Below, piece by piece: positions 19,595 to 28,125 of a stretch of 32,500 nt of DNA. Location: NCBI GenBank assembly GCA_905221605.1, contig CAJNDS010000668.1:1-32500 (forward strand), written 5' to 3'. A program made the position numbers and the translations under genes. This DNA is from Symbiodinium natans (Eukaryota > Sar > Dinophyceae > Suessiales > Symbiodiniaceae). Below the pieces are notes generated by a model, which was not told the DNA's origin, did no database searches, and saw nothing but the letters and a program-made list of their open reading frames with translations. Each line of letters opens with the position of its first letter. The first letter of the stretch is position 1.

Positions 19595-20187
19595 TCAAGG
19601 GCTTCTCTTCTCTTCAAAGTCCAGTGCTCTGAGATCCAACCTTACCGTAAACAACTCCTTGAGTGTTCTTACTGCCCTTTCAACACCACCGACCGCTTCG
19701 TGTCCTTGCGGAGGTGCTCTCTGGGTCACAATCCGAATCTCCAGATTGGCTTGCTTGATCAGTGCGCTTACCGCTGTCTTGCTGTCCGTTCGTAACAGTA
19801 CAGCAGAACCTGCAATGTCCAGCCCGAAAGCATTCATCCAGAAGCGAATCCAGCTTGTCAGCATTGGTTCCAACCAATAGACATCCGATCATCCTAGTTG
19901 ACATTTCAGTCATGACCAGCACCCTCATATTGGGAGCTTGGCAAAAGTACCAGTCACCAGATTGATGAAGCAAAAATTCGCTTGCGAAGCACAAGTCGAT
20001 TCTTAACATCCTTGGCCCGGCGATGCTGTGTAGTGCCTCGAGTCAGCCGACAATGAGGACACTCAGACCAAAACGGAATGTGGCCTCGCATCCGACGCAG
20101 CTCCATTTCCTCTTGCTTTTTCTTGGTCATCGTTTTCACTGACTGCATCTGATCAACCTCCATAGGTTGTCGGCCATCATCCACCAT
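19595..20187 (-). pseudogene. copia integrase: zinc finger and catalytic core, frameshifted
   Basis: RGHIPFWSECPHCRLTRG near the start (20187-19954) is the pre-integrase zinc-finger region (H-x-x-F-x-x-x-C-x-x-C). The core begins in the frame 20009-19680 with DLCFASEFLLHQSGDWYF and VLVMTEMSTRMIGCLLV. It moves to 19873-19595 for LRTDSKTAVSAL and PPQGHEAVGGVERAVRTLKE, the DDE-core end with the conserved Glu. At least one frameshift separates the halves. Confidence 0.85.
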
Positions 20188-20218
20188 TGGTCGAACTTCG
20201 GTTCATCCGGGTCACTTT

Positions 20219-20453
20219 CTTTAGGGTTTAGGGTTTAGGATTTAGGGTTTAGGGTTTAGGGTTTAGGGTTTAGGGTTTAGGCTTCAGGGTTTAAGGTTTA
20301 AGGTTAGGGTTTAGGGTTTTTAGGGTTTTTGCTATTTAGGGTTGGGTGTAGGGGTTCGGGTTTAGGCGAGGGTTTCGGCTTAGGCTTAGGGTTTCGGCTG
20401 CAGCTTAGGCTTGAGTGTTTCGGTTTAGGGTTTAGGCGAAGGGTTGAGGGTGC
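20219..20453 (+). repeat. Interstitial telomere-type array inside the copia element
   Basis: About 230 bases of gggttta and its variants (perfect at 20222-20280, degenerate gggtttcggctta forms toward 20450). It lies exactly between the protease and the integrase zinc finger. In retrotransposon sense it reads CCCTAAA. Confidence 0.95.
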
Positions 20454-20454
20454 A

Positions 20455-20607
20455 TCGCAGCGAGATGTCTTTTCTCGTAAATTCAATTTCCCAACCAGTT
20501 CTCACCATTTGTTCGGTGCTCAGGATGTTGTGCGCCACATCTGCAACAACTCCAGTCACATACACTGAAATCAAACCAAGGTACTGTTGTCCTTCATACG
20601 TCGGCAA
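20455..20607 (-). pseudogene. copia aspartic protease, C-terminal part
   Basis: The frame reads VYVTGVVADVAHNILSTEQM then VRTGWEIEF. This matches the copia protease region after the D-S/T-G-A loop (V-x-x-V-x-x-x-ILS-x-x-x-M-x-x-x-G). The active-site D-S-G is not found in frame upstream, so the domain is truncated. The frame passes straight into the telomere-type array at its 3' end (TLNPSPKP). Confidence 0.7.
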
Positions 20608-20705
20608 GGATTGAACGGATTAGACGGCCTCGTCTGAGAGAGATCTGGAGATCCGATGCTCCAACTCAGCAAGTCGGACTCTCGTCTCAGCTTCCCATGA
20701 CCAGT

Positions 20706-21356
20706 CTACTTCATCAGGGCTCCGGGAATCCAGTCCTTCCTCACCTCATCTCGCAGGTCTTCCAGAGGTCGCAACACAGATTCCACTCGGACCTTTGACT
20801 CAGGCTCGTTCCATTCACCTCCAACCAGATGGTAGTCACTCGACTCGCCATCCTTGTGCCAACAATCGCGGGCATAATGTCCCTTTCCGTGACACACATA
20901 GCACTCCACGTCTTTCTTGTGCTGGTTTTGAGATCGTCTTCCAGCACCTTTGCTGGACTCACGCTTGCCTTTCTGTTCCTTTCCTTTGCCTTTTCCTTTT
21001 TCTTCGTCGCTCTTTCCCTTGTTGGGACCCCTTAAAGGTTGAAACTTTGTGCCAGGGGCTTCAGACCACACCCTCTGTTGCACTTCAAACTTTAGAGCAA
21101 CGCGCTTCAAATCTTCAAACGATTCGCTGTTGCCGTGCAGCAAGCAGTGGCTTTCGCACTTCTCAGGCAAACTTCGCAGCAAAACTATCACCGAATCAGC
21201 TTCTTGGATCTGTAATCCGCCAGCATGTACATCGGAATCGAGACTATTGAGCAACTTCGTGTACTTGTTCATCTCATGCTCAATGTTTCGCACGATTTCC
21301 GGAATGCTTGGCGCTTTACGGTTTGGTTCACCAACTGCGATCGGAAATATAAGCAT
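20706..21356 (-). pseudogene. copia gag remnant with zinc knuckle
   Basis: A 216-codon frame with LLRSLPEKCE near residue 60, typical of the copia gag domain. A Lys/Gly/Glu-rich stretch (about 114-140) follows, then the CCHC knuckle CYVCHGKGHYARDC (C152, C155, H160, C165) that binds nucleic acid. The N-terminal half of gag is missing, since the recognisable part starts only shortly before the LLRSLP box. Confidence 0.85.
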
Positions 21357-21529
21357 TCAGCTCGTGATTTCAGGCAAAATTCCTTCGCCAACAATCTCAA
21401 TGCCACAAAGCCAGACTGTTGAAAAGTGCTTTACTTTCAACATACGTCTGCAGAATCAGAGAACTCTTGAACACTCCTGTTGTTCCACAGTAAGCCGATC
21501 CTGCTTCAGCATGGATTTTGGGTCTAGAC

Positions 21530-22370
21530 ACTGCTCTTTCAAAATTGCCAGCATACCACAATACTGTCAAAACCCCTCTGCCCCAACTGCAAAAAATGAT
21601 AAAACACTTTTTTTGATCTCGGAGGCTTTGTTCTTGCAAGTTTTGGATGACAAGAAGCAACACCACCAGACGTTGCTGTTTCAAACTTCTGCCAGCATAC
21701 CACAATACTGTCAATACACCATGCTTTTTGGGATCCTTAAAGGCTGTGTTCCGCCAGGTCAAGGACGACAAGAAGCAACACGAGCACGTATTGCGCTTTC
21801 AAAAAACAGCCAGCATACCACAATACTGTCGAAACTGTTCTTCTCCAACGGCAAGAGTTGATACAACAGATCTGAAGGGCTTTGCTCTTTCAGGTTTAGG
21901 ATGACAAGAAGCAACACCAGCAGACACTGCTCTTTGGAAATTGCCAGCATACCACGATACTGTCAAAACCACTCTGCCCCAACTGCAAAACATGATAAAA
22001 CACGTTTTTTGATCTCGGAGGCTTTGTTCTTGCAAGTTTTGGACAAAAAGCAACACCACTAGACGTTGCTGTTTCAAACTTCTGCCAGCATACCACAATA
22101 CTGTCAAAACCGCTCTGCCACAACTGGAAAATTGAATACAGCATGGTTTTTGGGATCCTTAAAGGTTTTTTTACCTTTAGGTCTAGGACGACAAGAACAA
22201 CACTAGCGGGTATTGCCCTTTCAACATTCAGCCAACATGCCACAAAACTGTCAATTCTGTTCTTCTCCAACTGCAAGAGTTGATACAATACTTTCTTTTG
22301 ATCTCAAGGGTTTGCTCTTTCAGAGTTGAGGATGACAAAAAGCAACACCAGCAAGCAAGAAGCCAAAAAC
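21530..22370. repeat. ~140-bp dispersed/tandem repeat family, six to seven units
   Basis: Each unit holds gccagcataccacaatactg, then a tctgccccaactgcaaaa segment, and then ggatgacaagaagcaacacc. The anchor gccagcat occurs at about 21548, 21691, 21809, 21943, 22084, 22231 and (diverged) 22436. Two subtypes alternate: one with tgataaaacac...gatctcgg, the other with gggatccttaaagg. Short frames on both strands are repeat-driven. A further partial unit lies at about 22498-22580. Confidence 0.85.
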
Positions 22371-22920
22371 TGGCCTCAGCCGAAAGCCAAAGTCAAAGCC
22401 AGAGACTGCCCAGCCTGAAGTCTCAAGTCCATTCAGCCAGCACACCAAAATGCTCCAAACTGCAAAAATTAACACACGTTCTTCTGATCTGGCTTTGCTC
22501 TATGACAAGAAGCAACAGCAGGACACTATACTGTCAAAAATCTTTGCTCCAACTGTGGAAATTGATAAAACACGGTTTGTTTTTGCGTGTTCCACTTACA
22601 TGCAGAAGGGTCGACGACATCGACGCTTATACATGCAAATCTGAACGAGTGTAACAACTACATCGTTCCCTGGCTCTGAGGATGGCTAAAGATGCACTGC
22701 CGCTCTCGATCCTCTCGGCCCGTCGCACAGCCTCGAAAAATTTGAAACACATCGGAGCCTGAAAACCAAAACTGCAACTGGAACAAACGAACTTTCTGGT
22801 TCAGCTGCTTCTCGAAGCAGAGCCCTTCCCCCTCGACAGAACTGCAGCGTGTGCTTCTTCTCCTCTCTTTTTCTCTTCCTTTCTCCTCTCTTCTCTCCCA
22901 CTTTGGCTCTCGTGCTTCAG

Positions 22921-23175
22921 TTGCCACGCAGGAAGCGATCCGGAGAGATTCTTCCCGAAATTTCTCCTGGATCCGCTACCGTGAAGTTCAACGGCGAAAT
23001 TTCAGAGAAGGATGGTAAAAGAGATGTGTTTGCCCGATCAGAAGTGGTTGCCCAGTTTGCTGGCTTCTTGACCTGGATGGAAAAGTTCATTAGTTGGGTC
23101 GGATTGGGTTCTGAAGTGTTGCCTGACAAGTTGATGCATGCAGTGAATGCTGGAGTTTGCTTCTTGTCATCCTAA
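22921..23175 (+). CDS. Exon-like frame of unknown function between inverted repeat arms
   Basis: A 45-base pyrimidine-rich tract and a gcttcag acceptor (ending at 22920) lead into an open frame of 84 codons. It reads PRRKRSGEILPEISPGSATV, VKFNGEISEKDGKRDVFARS and FLTWMEKFISWVGLGSEVLP to a TAA at 23173-23175. The strong acceptor suggests either an internal exon or a spliced-leader trans-splice site. The final codons lie inside the inverted copy of the ~140-bp repeat, so the ORF ends in repeat DNA. No family is recognised. Confidence 0.4.
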   Translation: MPRRKRSGEILPEISPGSATVKFNGEISEKDGKRDVFARSEVVAQFAGFLTWMEKFISWVGLGSEVLPDKLMHAVNAGVCFLSS

Positions 23176-23330
23176 ACCTGAAAGAGCAAAGCCCTCCAGA
23201 TCAAAAGAACGTGTTGTATCAACTCTTGCAGTTGGGGCAGAGCAGTTTTGACAGTATTGTGGTATGCTGGCTTTGAAACAGCAACGGTTGCTGGTGTTGC
23301 TTTTTGTCATCCAAAACTTGAAAGAACATT
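23159..23330 (-). repeat. Inverted copy of the ~140-bp repeat
   Basis: The reverse complement contains ggatgacaagaagcaaac, the gccagcataccacaatactg anchor and tgccccaactgcaagag, as in the units at 21530-22370 but on the opposite strand. With the last direct unit (about 22230-22370) it forms arms of roughly 150 bases around an 800-base single-copy segment. Confidence 0.85.
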
Positions 23331-23364
23331 GGTTGTGGCTTTTGCATGGTTTCGCAAGACAGAA

Positions 23365-23585
23365 GGCTTTGTTCCAGCCGAGGGCTTGTTCCAGCCAGGG
23401 CGTTTTCCAGCCCCTGGCTGGTTCCAGCCCAGAGCGTTTTCTAGCCTGGGGCTTGTTCCAGCTCAAGGCATTGTCCAGCAAAGGGTGTGTTCCAGGCACA
23501 AGCTTGTGAAAAATGTTCTCGGCATGTTCCGGCCTGGTTCCAGCCCCGGGCTGTTTCCAACGAGGGGTCGTTTCCACCTCTGGGC
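23365..23585. repeat. ~22-bp degenerate minisatellite (gttccagcc...)
   Basis: About ten imperfect units beginning with gttccagcc or ttttccagcc followed by a variable gggct segment. Open frames in both directions across it come from the repeat. Confidence 0.75.
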
Positions 23586-23751
23586 TCATCACCCTTTTTG
23601 TGCTCTAAAATCATGTTTCCCATTCCCGCGCTCTTCGGATGTTCTTGGGGCTTCCGAGTAGAACTCAAACTTGGGATTATGAGGAGAGTTTGGATTTGCC
23701 GGGCATTTGCATGTCGGTCCCAGAAGAGCGGAAGTAGTGCTATCTTGTGCC

Positions 23752-24786
23752 ATGGCAATGACCGACAGCAGCGTGAGCTCACGGACGTCTACTTCGGCTC
23801 CCCAGTCTTATCCCTGCTTCAACTCCAGGCACAGCTTCCCCACGGCTGCAACGATCTGGTTCACATGCAGAAGCCCGAGATGCCTCCACGGACATCCTGA
23901 CCTTCCCGAGCGTGGCAAGAGGTTGGCCTTGTGCCACCAGTGCCTCCTTGGAGGTGTCTGTCCGAAATGTGGGGAAGAAATACTGCAGAATGCTGTGGAA
24001 GTCATGCCGGCTCGTTTGCAAAGCGAGAGTGGGACTGGCTATCCCGAGTCCAGCAGCGGAAGCAACCGTTTCACAAGCAAAACTCGGAAGCACTGGGACT
24101 CCGTCGGCTGGAGTGACTGGGATCAGCCCCGGAATCGGAGTTGGGGGCACTGGAACACTCCGATGTGGGGTGGGGACGGATGGGCACAGGCAGACTTTCC
24201 CTCTGAGTGGAACTGCTACACACGCCCGTATTCTGAGAGAGTCTCCATCAACCCACGGTCTGTAGGACTTGTCGTGGGCAAGAGAAACGAGACCCTCCGT
24301 GCGCTGAAAAAGCGACCAGGTATCGAGGATGTCGTCGTGCAAAGCGGCGGGCACATCACAGAGATACCCTTTGAAGGCCAAGGGTCTAGCTGGTGCACAG
24401 TGACAGTTACGGGCTGGAGTGAGCAAGCTGTTCGGGATGTGGTGGAAGAGGTGCGGAAGTATGAAAGCCGGCACAAGTGGGGCCAAATGGGAGGAACTGG
24501 CGTGCGAAGCCTCCACGTAGACATCGGGAAGGGAGGCCTTCGGATGCAGGAGGCTGCCGTGGGGATAGTTGCTGCTGACTTCAAGGCTTACAAGCAAGAA
24601 CGAAGCTTCTACACCATCAGCCGCTGTGACGGGAGCAGTTCACGTGCAAACCCAGGCCAACGAGGGAAAAGAAACGATTCATCCATTCACGTTGGCCCGA
24701 ATCTTCCGGGCTTGCCGTGTCTTCTGCACGAGCTGGAGACAGCTTTGAGCGATCTACCAACGGGAGATTCTTGGGTATTCTTTTGA
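23752..24786 (+). CDS. Zinc-finger / Trp-rich / KH-like RNA-binding protein candidate
   Basis: A complete single-exon frame of 344 codons. The start is chosen at the first ATG in a good context (gtgccatggc); the frame is open a little upstream but without an ATG. Residues 39-73 hold six Cys (C39, C44, C61, C64, C70, C73) around LALCHQCLLGGVCPKCG, a likely zinc-binding segment. Residues 115-153 are Trp-rich (HWDSVGWSDWDQ, SWGHWNTPMWGGDGW). Residues 162-240 resemble a KH domain: a VGLVVGKRNETLRAL helix-loop-helix where GKRN replaces the usual GxxG loop, a beta strand TVTVTGWSEQAV, and a final helix. The expected role is RNA binding; the altered loop may weaken it. The stop is 2 bp from that of a converging ORF. 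Confidence 0.7.
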   Translation: MAMTDSSVSSRTSTSAPQSYPCFNSRHSFPTAATIWFTCRSPRCLHGHPDLPERGKRLALCHQCLLGGVCPKCGEEILQNAVEVMPARLQSESGTGYPESSSGSNRFTSKTRKHWDSVGWSDWDQPRNRSWGHWNTPMWGGDGWAQADFPSEWNCYTRPYSERVSINPRSVGLVVGKRNETLRALKKRPGIEDVVVQSGGHITEIPFEGQGSSWCTVTVTGWSEQAVRDVVEEVRKYESRHKWGQMGGTGVRSLHVDIGKGGLRMQEAAVGIVAADFKAYKQERSFYTISRCDGSSSRANPGQRGKRNDSSIHVGPNLPGLPCLLHELETALSDLPTGDSWVFF

Positions 24787-24788
24787 GG

Positions 24789-25178
24789 TTACTTTTCGTA
24801 CAACATTTTCGTGTGCATGCATAGGTAGCAAGGCTTGAAGGCTTGGAGGACACATGTCATGGAGGAAGGCCACATCCCACCGTGCGAGCACCCGAGGAAG
24901 ATGCAAGGATCGTCATTCGAATTGGGTGCTTGCTCTTCTCTGGTCTTGATCGGGCCGCGCTCCGTTGGTCGCAGGAGGACGGTGTCTTTAAACGGGAACT
25001 GTTGTGACCCAAGCCTCAAGCAGCAGCAGTGTGAACGAAGGAATTCGGGCGCCTCCATCCGAAATCCGACTTTCAGACCCAATTCTCGAAGTTCGTCAAG
25101 GATTCGGTGGCTGAGCGCATCAAGCTGTTTTGGGAGCTGGAGCTCTTCAGTCGCCGGCGCGGCCGGCGCGTGCCCCAT
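24789..25178 (-). CDS. Converging ORF of unknown function
   Basis: A 129-codon minus-strand frame from an ATG in a good context (cgtgggatggg). It reads EELQLPKQLDALSHRILDEL, LGLKVGFRMEAPEFLRSHCC and FKDTVLLRPTERGPIKT, ending in a Cys-rich tail (GCSHGGMWPSSMTC, KPCYLCMHTKMLYEK). Codon choice looks coding-like. It would converge on the KH-like gene with stop codons 2 bp apart, so any 3' UTR would run into that gene. It may be an antisense chance frame lying in that gene's 3' UTR. No domain is recognised. Confidence 0.45.
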   Translation of the reverse strand: MGHAPAAPATEELQLPKQLDALSHRILDELRELGLKVGFRMEAPEFLRSHCCCLRLGSQQFPFKDTVLLRPTERGPIKTREEQAPNSNDDPCIFLGCSHGGMWPSSMTCVLQAFKPCYLCMHTKMLYEK

Positions 25179-25765
25179 CCCACGCGCCTTGCTTCGTCTG
25201 CTCCCCCTTAGACATCTGACGAGCTCGTCAGCGGTTGGACTCAGCGGGGAGAAGAGCTCGTGGGTTGTGGGTTTGGCGGGTTGGGCTTTTTCTTTCTTTC
25301 CTTTATATATGTAGTTCTCTCTCTGTCTCTGTGAGATTTACATGGAGTCCCAACATCAACGACATCACTGCATCGCTGTTATGTTAAGGCCACTCGGCCC
25401 TTTCGGGCGCTTGGGACTTGGGGGCTTTTGTGGCTGTTGTGCGGAAGTCGCGGTCTCGGGTTCTGGGGCCCGACCATCGCTAGGGTTTAATGCTGGCTTT
25501 ATTTTTTCGGCTCACCCGTATGAGTCAAGGGAGTTTTTACCGAGTTCGTGCGAGTTTCTGTTCGAACGCAACCAAGGTGCGAGCAAAGTTCGGAATTGCG
25601 CCTGGAGCTGCAGGAGACTTCGCTGGAGGGTTTCTTGTCTGTGGAGGGTCTAAGGCTAGGGCAATTCGTCAGAAACAAGCTAGGAGACTGACCGCACGAT
25701 GCTCATAGATTGGATTGTTCTGTTTGGAGCCAGCACTCGAGAGGTGACTTTTTCTTGGGGCAACC
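25179..25765. other. Unassigned stretch with weak plus-strand frame
   Basis: A 103-codon plus-strand frame (25342-25653) includes EFLPSSCEFLFERNQGASKV but no recognisable motif. A gggccggcgcg-type GC-rich cluster lies at 25150-25175, and a ctctctctgtctctgt patch at 25314-25333. Confidence 0.25.
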
Positions 25766-25829
25766 CGAAACCCTAAACCCGAAACCCTAAACCCAAAGCC
25801 CAAAACCCTAAACCCTAAACCCTAAACCC
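25766..25829 (-). repeat. Interstitial telomere-type array (CCCTAAA), left of a coding-like fragment
   Basis: Units of ccctaaaccc with cgaaaccctaaaccc variants, perfect for three units at its right end where it touches the coding-like fragment. Confidence 0.9.
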
Positions 25830-25962
25830 GGAGGAAGAGCGGAAGGACTTGCCGAAGGAGTTGGTGGTGGTTCTCCTCAACCCGGAATTTGACCTGGAGT
25901 CGACGACGCGGCTCGGGCAGGGCTCCATCAAGCAGGTGCACAGCCGTACGGGGAGGCGCAGA
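25830..25962 (+). pseudogene. Coding-like fragment sandwiched between telomere-type arrays
   Basis: The plus-strand frame reads EEERKDLPKELVVVLLNPEF then DLESTTRLGQGSIKQVHSR and ends in the following telomere-type array (arg-arg-pro-stop). It has the balanced codon use of a real exon. A cccggag acceptor-like site stands at its left and a canonical donor (atcaagcag|gtgcac) near 25937, so it could be a true exon. The alternative is a gene scrap trapped in telomeric DNA. GSIKQVH recalls the G-S-I-x-QVH box of ABC1/ADCK kinases; this is only a resemblance over seven residues. Confidence 0.45.
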
Positions 25963-25980
25963 CCCTAAACCCTAAACCCT
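25963..25980 (-). repeat. Short telomere-type array, right of the coding-like fragment
   Basis: accctaaaccctaaaccct: two and a half CCCTAAA units directly at the end of the fragment, in the same orientation as the array at its left side. Confidence 0.85.
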
Positions 25981-26940
25981 GGGCAAAAGGCTGCTAAGAG
26001 TCCCCGGTCAAAAGGCTTCTGCAAGCGCCTAGAGTGGTATTGAAGCCGGAGCTTACCAGACTGGGTCTTTGAAAACAAGACCAGACGTGCCAAACATGGT
26101 AGTGGGATGTGGTGTAGTTGCCCAGAATGCAGGCTGACTTTGCTGGGGCCAGTTCGGCTCCAAGTGAAATTCGGGAAGACGCTGTACCTGGTTTGGAAAT
26201 TCTTACTGGATTTGGCTGTGCGGGTTCTCGAAAAGTAAAGACCAGCAACGCGCTTCGTTGGATCCGCAGGCCTCGTCTTGAGAAAGCTTGCCCACGATTC
26301 CAGGGTGCAGGGCTGGCACCTTGCTTCAACCCCCAGGCTCCAGGTCAGCTTCATGGCCTGGGGAAACGCGCCCAGCCCGTAACTGAGGCGAAGTCGCAAA
26401 GCAGACGGCCCAATTCTTCGCAGAAGCAGTTAACAAGGCTGTTAACAACTGCCCCAAGGAGGCTCAAAGGGTATGTACCCCCTCCGCTGCAGGCGCCTGT
26501 CTGCGGACTTCTGCTTTGCAGAGGCCACAGAGCCAGAGCTCGGCTTGTCGTTGCGCCTCCAGGCGGCCTTCTTTTGTCGGATCTTGTGCCGGAGCTTGTT
26601 TGTAAAAAAACCAAAGAGGGTTTTTGTTAACAAAAAAAGCCGGGTTTCTACAAAAACCCTGTTTGTAAGAAATTCAAGATATGTCGTAGGGTGTATTGTT
26701 CAGTTCTGTCTTCCAGGTTTTTCACACGAGGCTTACAAGGTGTTTAGCAAGCTGACAACATGCTTGTGGCACTTCATACTGTCTAGGGAACCAAAACAAT
26801 ATACGGGAATGTGGGATGGTGAGCTTGGGTATCCCAAATTCTTTGCGACATGCAGAAGTCTTGTGGCTGGCCCCAGTTTATTGTTATTTGAGTTCTTTTG
26901 AAAGGCGTTGAAGTTGCGAATATCTGTAGTGGCTCTCACT
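25981..26940. other. Overlapping unassigned frames and a hairpin
   Basis: Frames of 144 codons (26399-25965, minus) and 170 codons (26118-26630, plus) overlap here; neither shows a known motif. A hairpin with 11-bp arms (agggtttttgt at 26617-26627 and its complement at 26650-26660) stands at the right end, within a region of repeated tttgtaa and aaaaccc patches. A plus-strand frame at about 26690-26901 (YKVFSKLTTCLWHFILSREP) is also unassigned. Confidence 0.3.
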
Positions 26941-26998
26941 CCCTCTCTGGTTCTATCTCCCTCTCTCTCTCTCTATCTCTCTATCTCTCTTGCTCTCG
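26941..26998. repeat. CT microsatellite
   Basis: ctctctctctctatctctctatctctcttgctctc: interrupted CT dinucleotide array. Confidence 0.9.
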
Positions 26999-27223
26999 CA
27001 AGCGCCAAGCATGTCCACAAGTGAGACTGCTCTTCAGCAGCCCTTTCAGCTGGACTAGCGCGCGGCAAAAAACAAAACAAGTCTGTGTAGAACGCACCGT
27101 GTGGAGAAAAGTTGTGGGACATCCTGTTCAGGGCTTTTCGTTACACCTTCCAGGGGGTTGCAGATTTCCCTGCCTGATGGAGAAGGAAACGTCCACAAAC
27201 AGGAATACTGTGGTGGTCTTTCC

Positions 27224-27246
27224 CCCTAAACCCTGAACCCTAAACC
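27224..27246 (-). repeat. Short telomere-type patch
   Basis: ccctaaaccctgaaccctaaacc: three CCCTAAA-type units. Confidence 0.8.
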
Positions 27247-27420
27247 TTAACTGATGCACATGGGACGTTCATGACCATCACTAAATGCCGTCTCGGTTTC
27301 GCTTCCGGTGGCCACCCGAAGCAGCTTTAGGGTGTAGGGGGAGCGAAGACCTAGGTTGTTGGCAAACGCGCAGTTCGTTGTATCACCTTGGTTCAGCGGG
27401 AATCTTCGCAGTTGGGTGCG

Positions 27421-27441
27421 CGCACACACACACACACAATA
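27421..27441. repeat. CA dinucleotide microsatellite
   Basis: cacacacacacacacaca, about nine units. Confidence 0.9.
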
Positions 27442-27619
27442 GCACCGTGGGGTTGACATCTGGGAGGCCTTCCAAAGATCCCGACCACCCCAATGAGACG
27501 AGAATTGCTGGGGATCTCCCCTGGCTTCTGCTTAGTTACGGTCACGGGCTGGTTCAGCTCGTCACACATTGAAGAGGTGGTTTGGGCCTGTGCGGGCACT
27601 CGCTGGCCGAACACTTTCC

Positions 27620-27720
27620 AGACCAGCCACCCAAAAGTATGTTCTGGTAGAACCCATGTCTTGACTTCCCCATTCTCAAGAATAGCAGCAGATGGCGTGC
27701 GCTTTGACTTGTGCAGGTCA
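27620..27720 (-). CDS. Possible exon with an RCC1-like repeat start
   Basis: A minus-strand frame reads TPSAAILENGEVKTW within a 125-codon opening (27770-27393). The A-A-I-L-x-(N/D)-G-x-V-x-TW pattern is the first strand of RCC1-type beta-propeller repeats, common in dinoflagellate proteins, where it is normally followed by G. Here it is followed by VLPEHTFGWLVW. Only one repeat is seen, so this is a tentative call. Confidence 0.25.
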
Positions 27721-27789
27721 CCTCTGGACAAGCTGCCCGATTGCATTTTCGCTGAAAGCTCAGTAGGCATTCTTTCTACTTAATCCCCA

Positions 27790-28125
27790 CCCTAAACTGT
27801 AAGAAGTAGTCGTAGTAGCTGTCGTGGTCGTGGTCGTCGTAGTAATGGTCGTTGTAGTGGTCGTAGTAGTGTGTGGTAGTGGTCGCGGTAGTGGCAGTGG
27901 AAGTGGTTGTGGCAGGGGTAGTGGCAGTGGCAGTGGTACTGGTGGTAGTGGTGGTGTTGGTGGTGTTGGTGGTGGTGGATGGTAGGTGTGGTCGTGGTGG
28001 CAGTGGTGGTAGTGGTGGTAGCGCTGGCAGTGGTGTTGGTGGTGGTAGAAGTGGGAGTGGTGATAGTGGTAGTGGTGGTGGTGGTGGTGGTAGTAGTGGT
28101 GGTGGTGGTGGTCGTCGTCGTCGTA
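27790..28125. repeat. Large GTGGTA/GTCGTA trinucleotide-based microsatellite
   Basis: About 330 bases of gtggta, gtggtg, gtcgtc and gtggca units. The Val/Gly-rich frames on the plus strand and the His/Pro/Thr-rich frames on the minus strand arise from the repeat. Confidence 0.95.

Larger units (their letters stand above)
17361..21422 (-). mobile_element. Decayed Ty1/copia retrotransposon
   Basis: Read on the minus strand the order is gag with a CCHC knuckle, protease, integrase zinc finger and core, a linker, reverse transcriptase, RNase H. Integrase before reverse transcriptase defines the copia (Pseudoviridae-type) order. Every domain is in a different frame or separated by stops, and a telomere-type array splits the polyprotein after the protease. 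I could not find long terminal repeats or a primer-binding site at either edge, so the stated limits are those of the recognisable coding remains. The copy is non-functional. Confidence 0.9.

Noticed and set aside
17361-21422. Long terminal repeats for the copia element
   Set aside because: I compared the flanks by eye and found no matching direct repeat or TG...CA ends, so none is annotated.
25300-25312. TATA-like sequence (tttatata) upstream of the minus ORF at 25178
   Set aside because: Dinoflagellate promoters are not known to rely on TATA boxes, and the stretch is short and isolated.
26700-26780. Similarity between HEAYKVFSKL here and HETYKAFPKL in the frame at 7206-7415
   Set aside because: The match covers ten residues only and the DNA around it does not align, so a shared exon or repeat is not supported.
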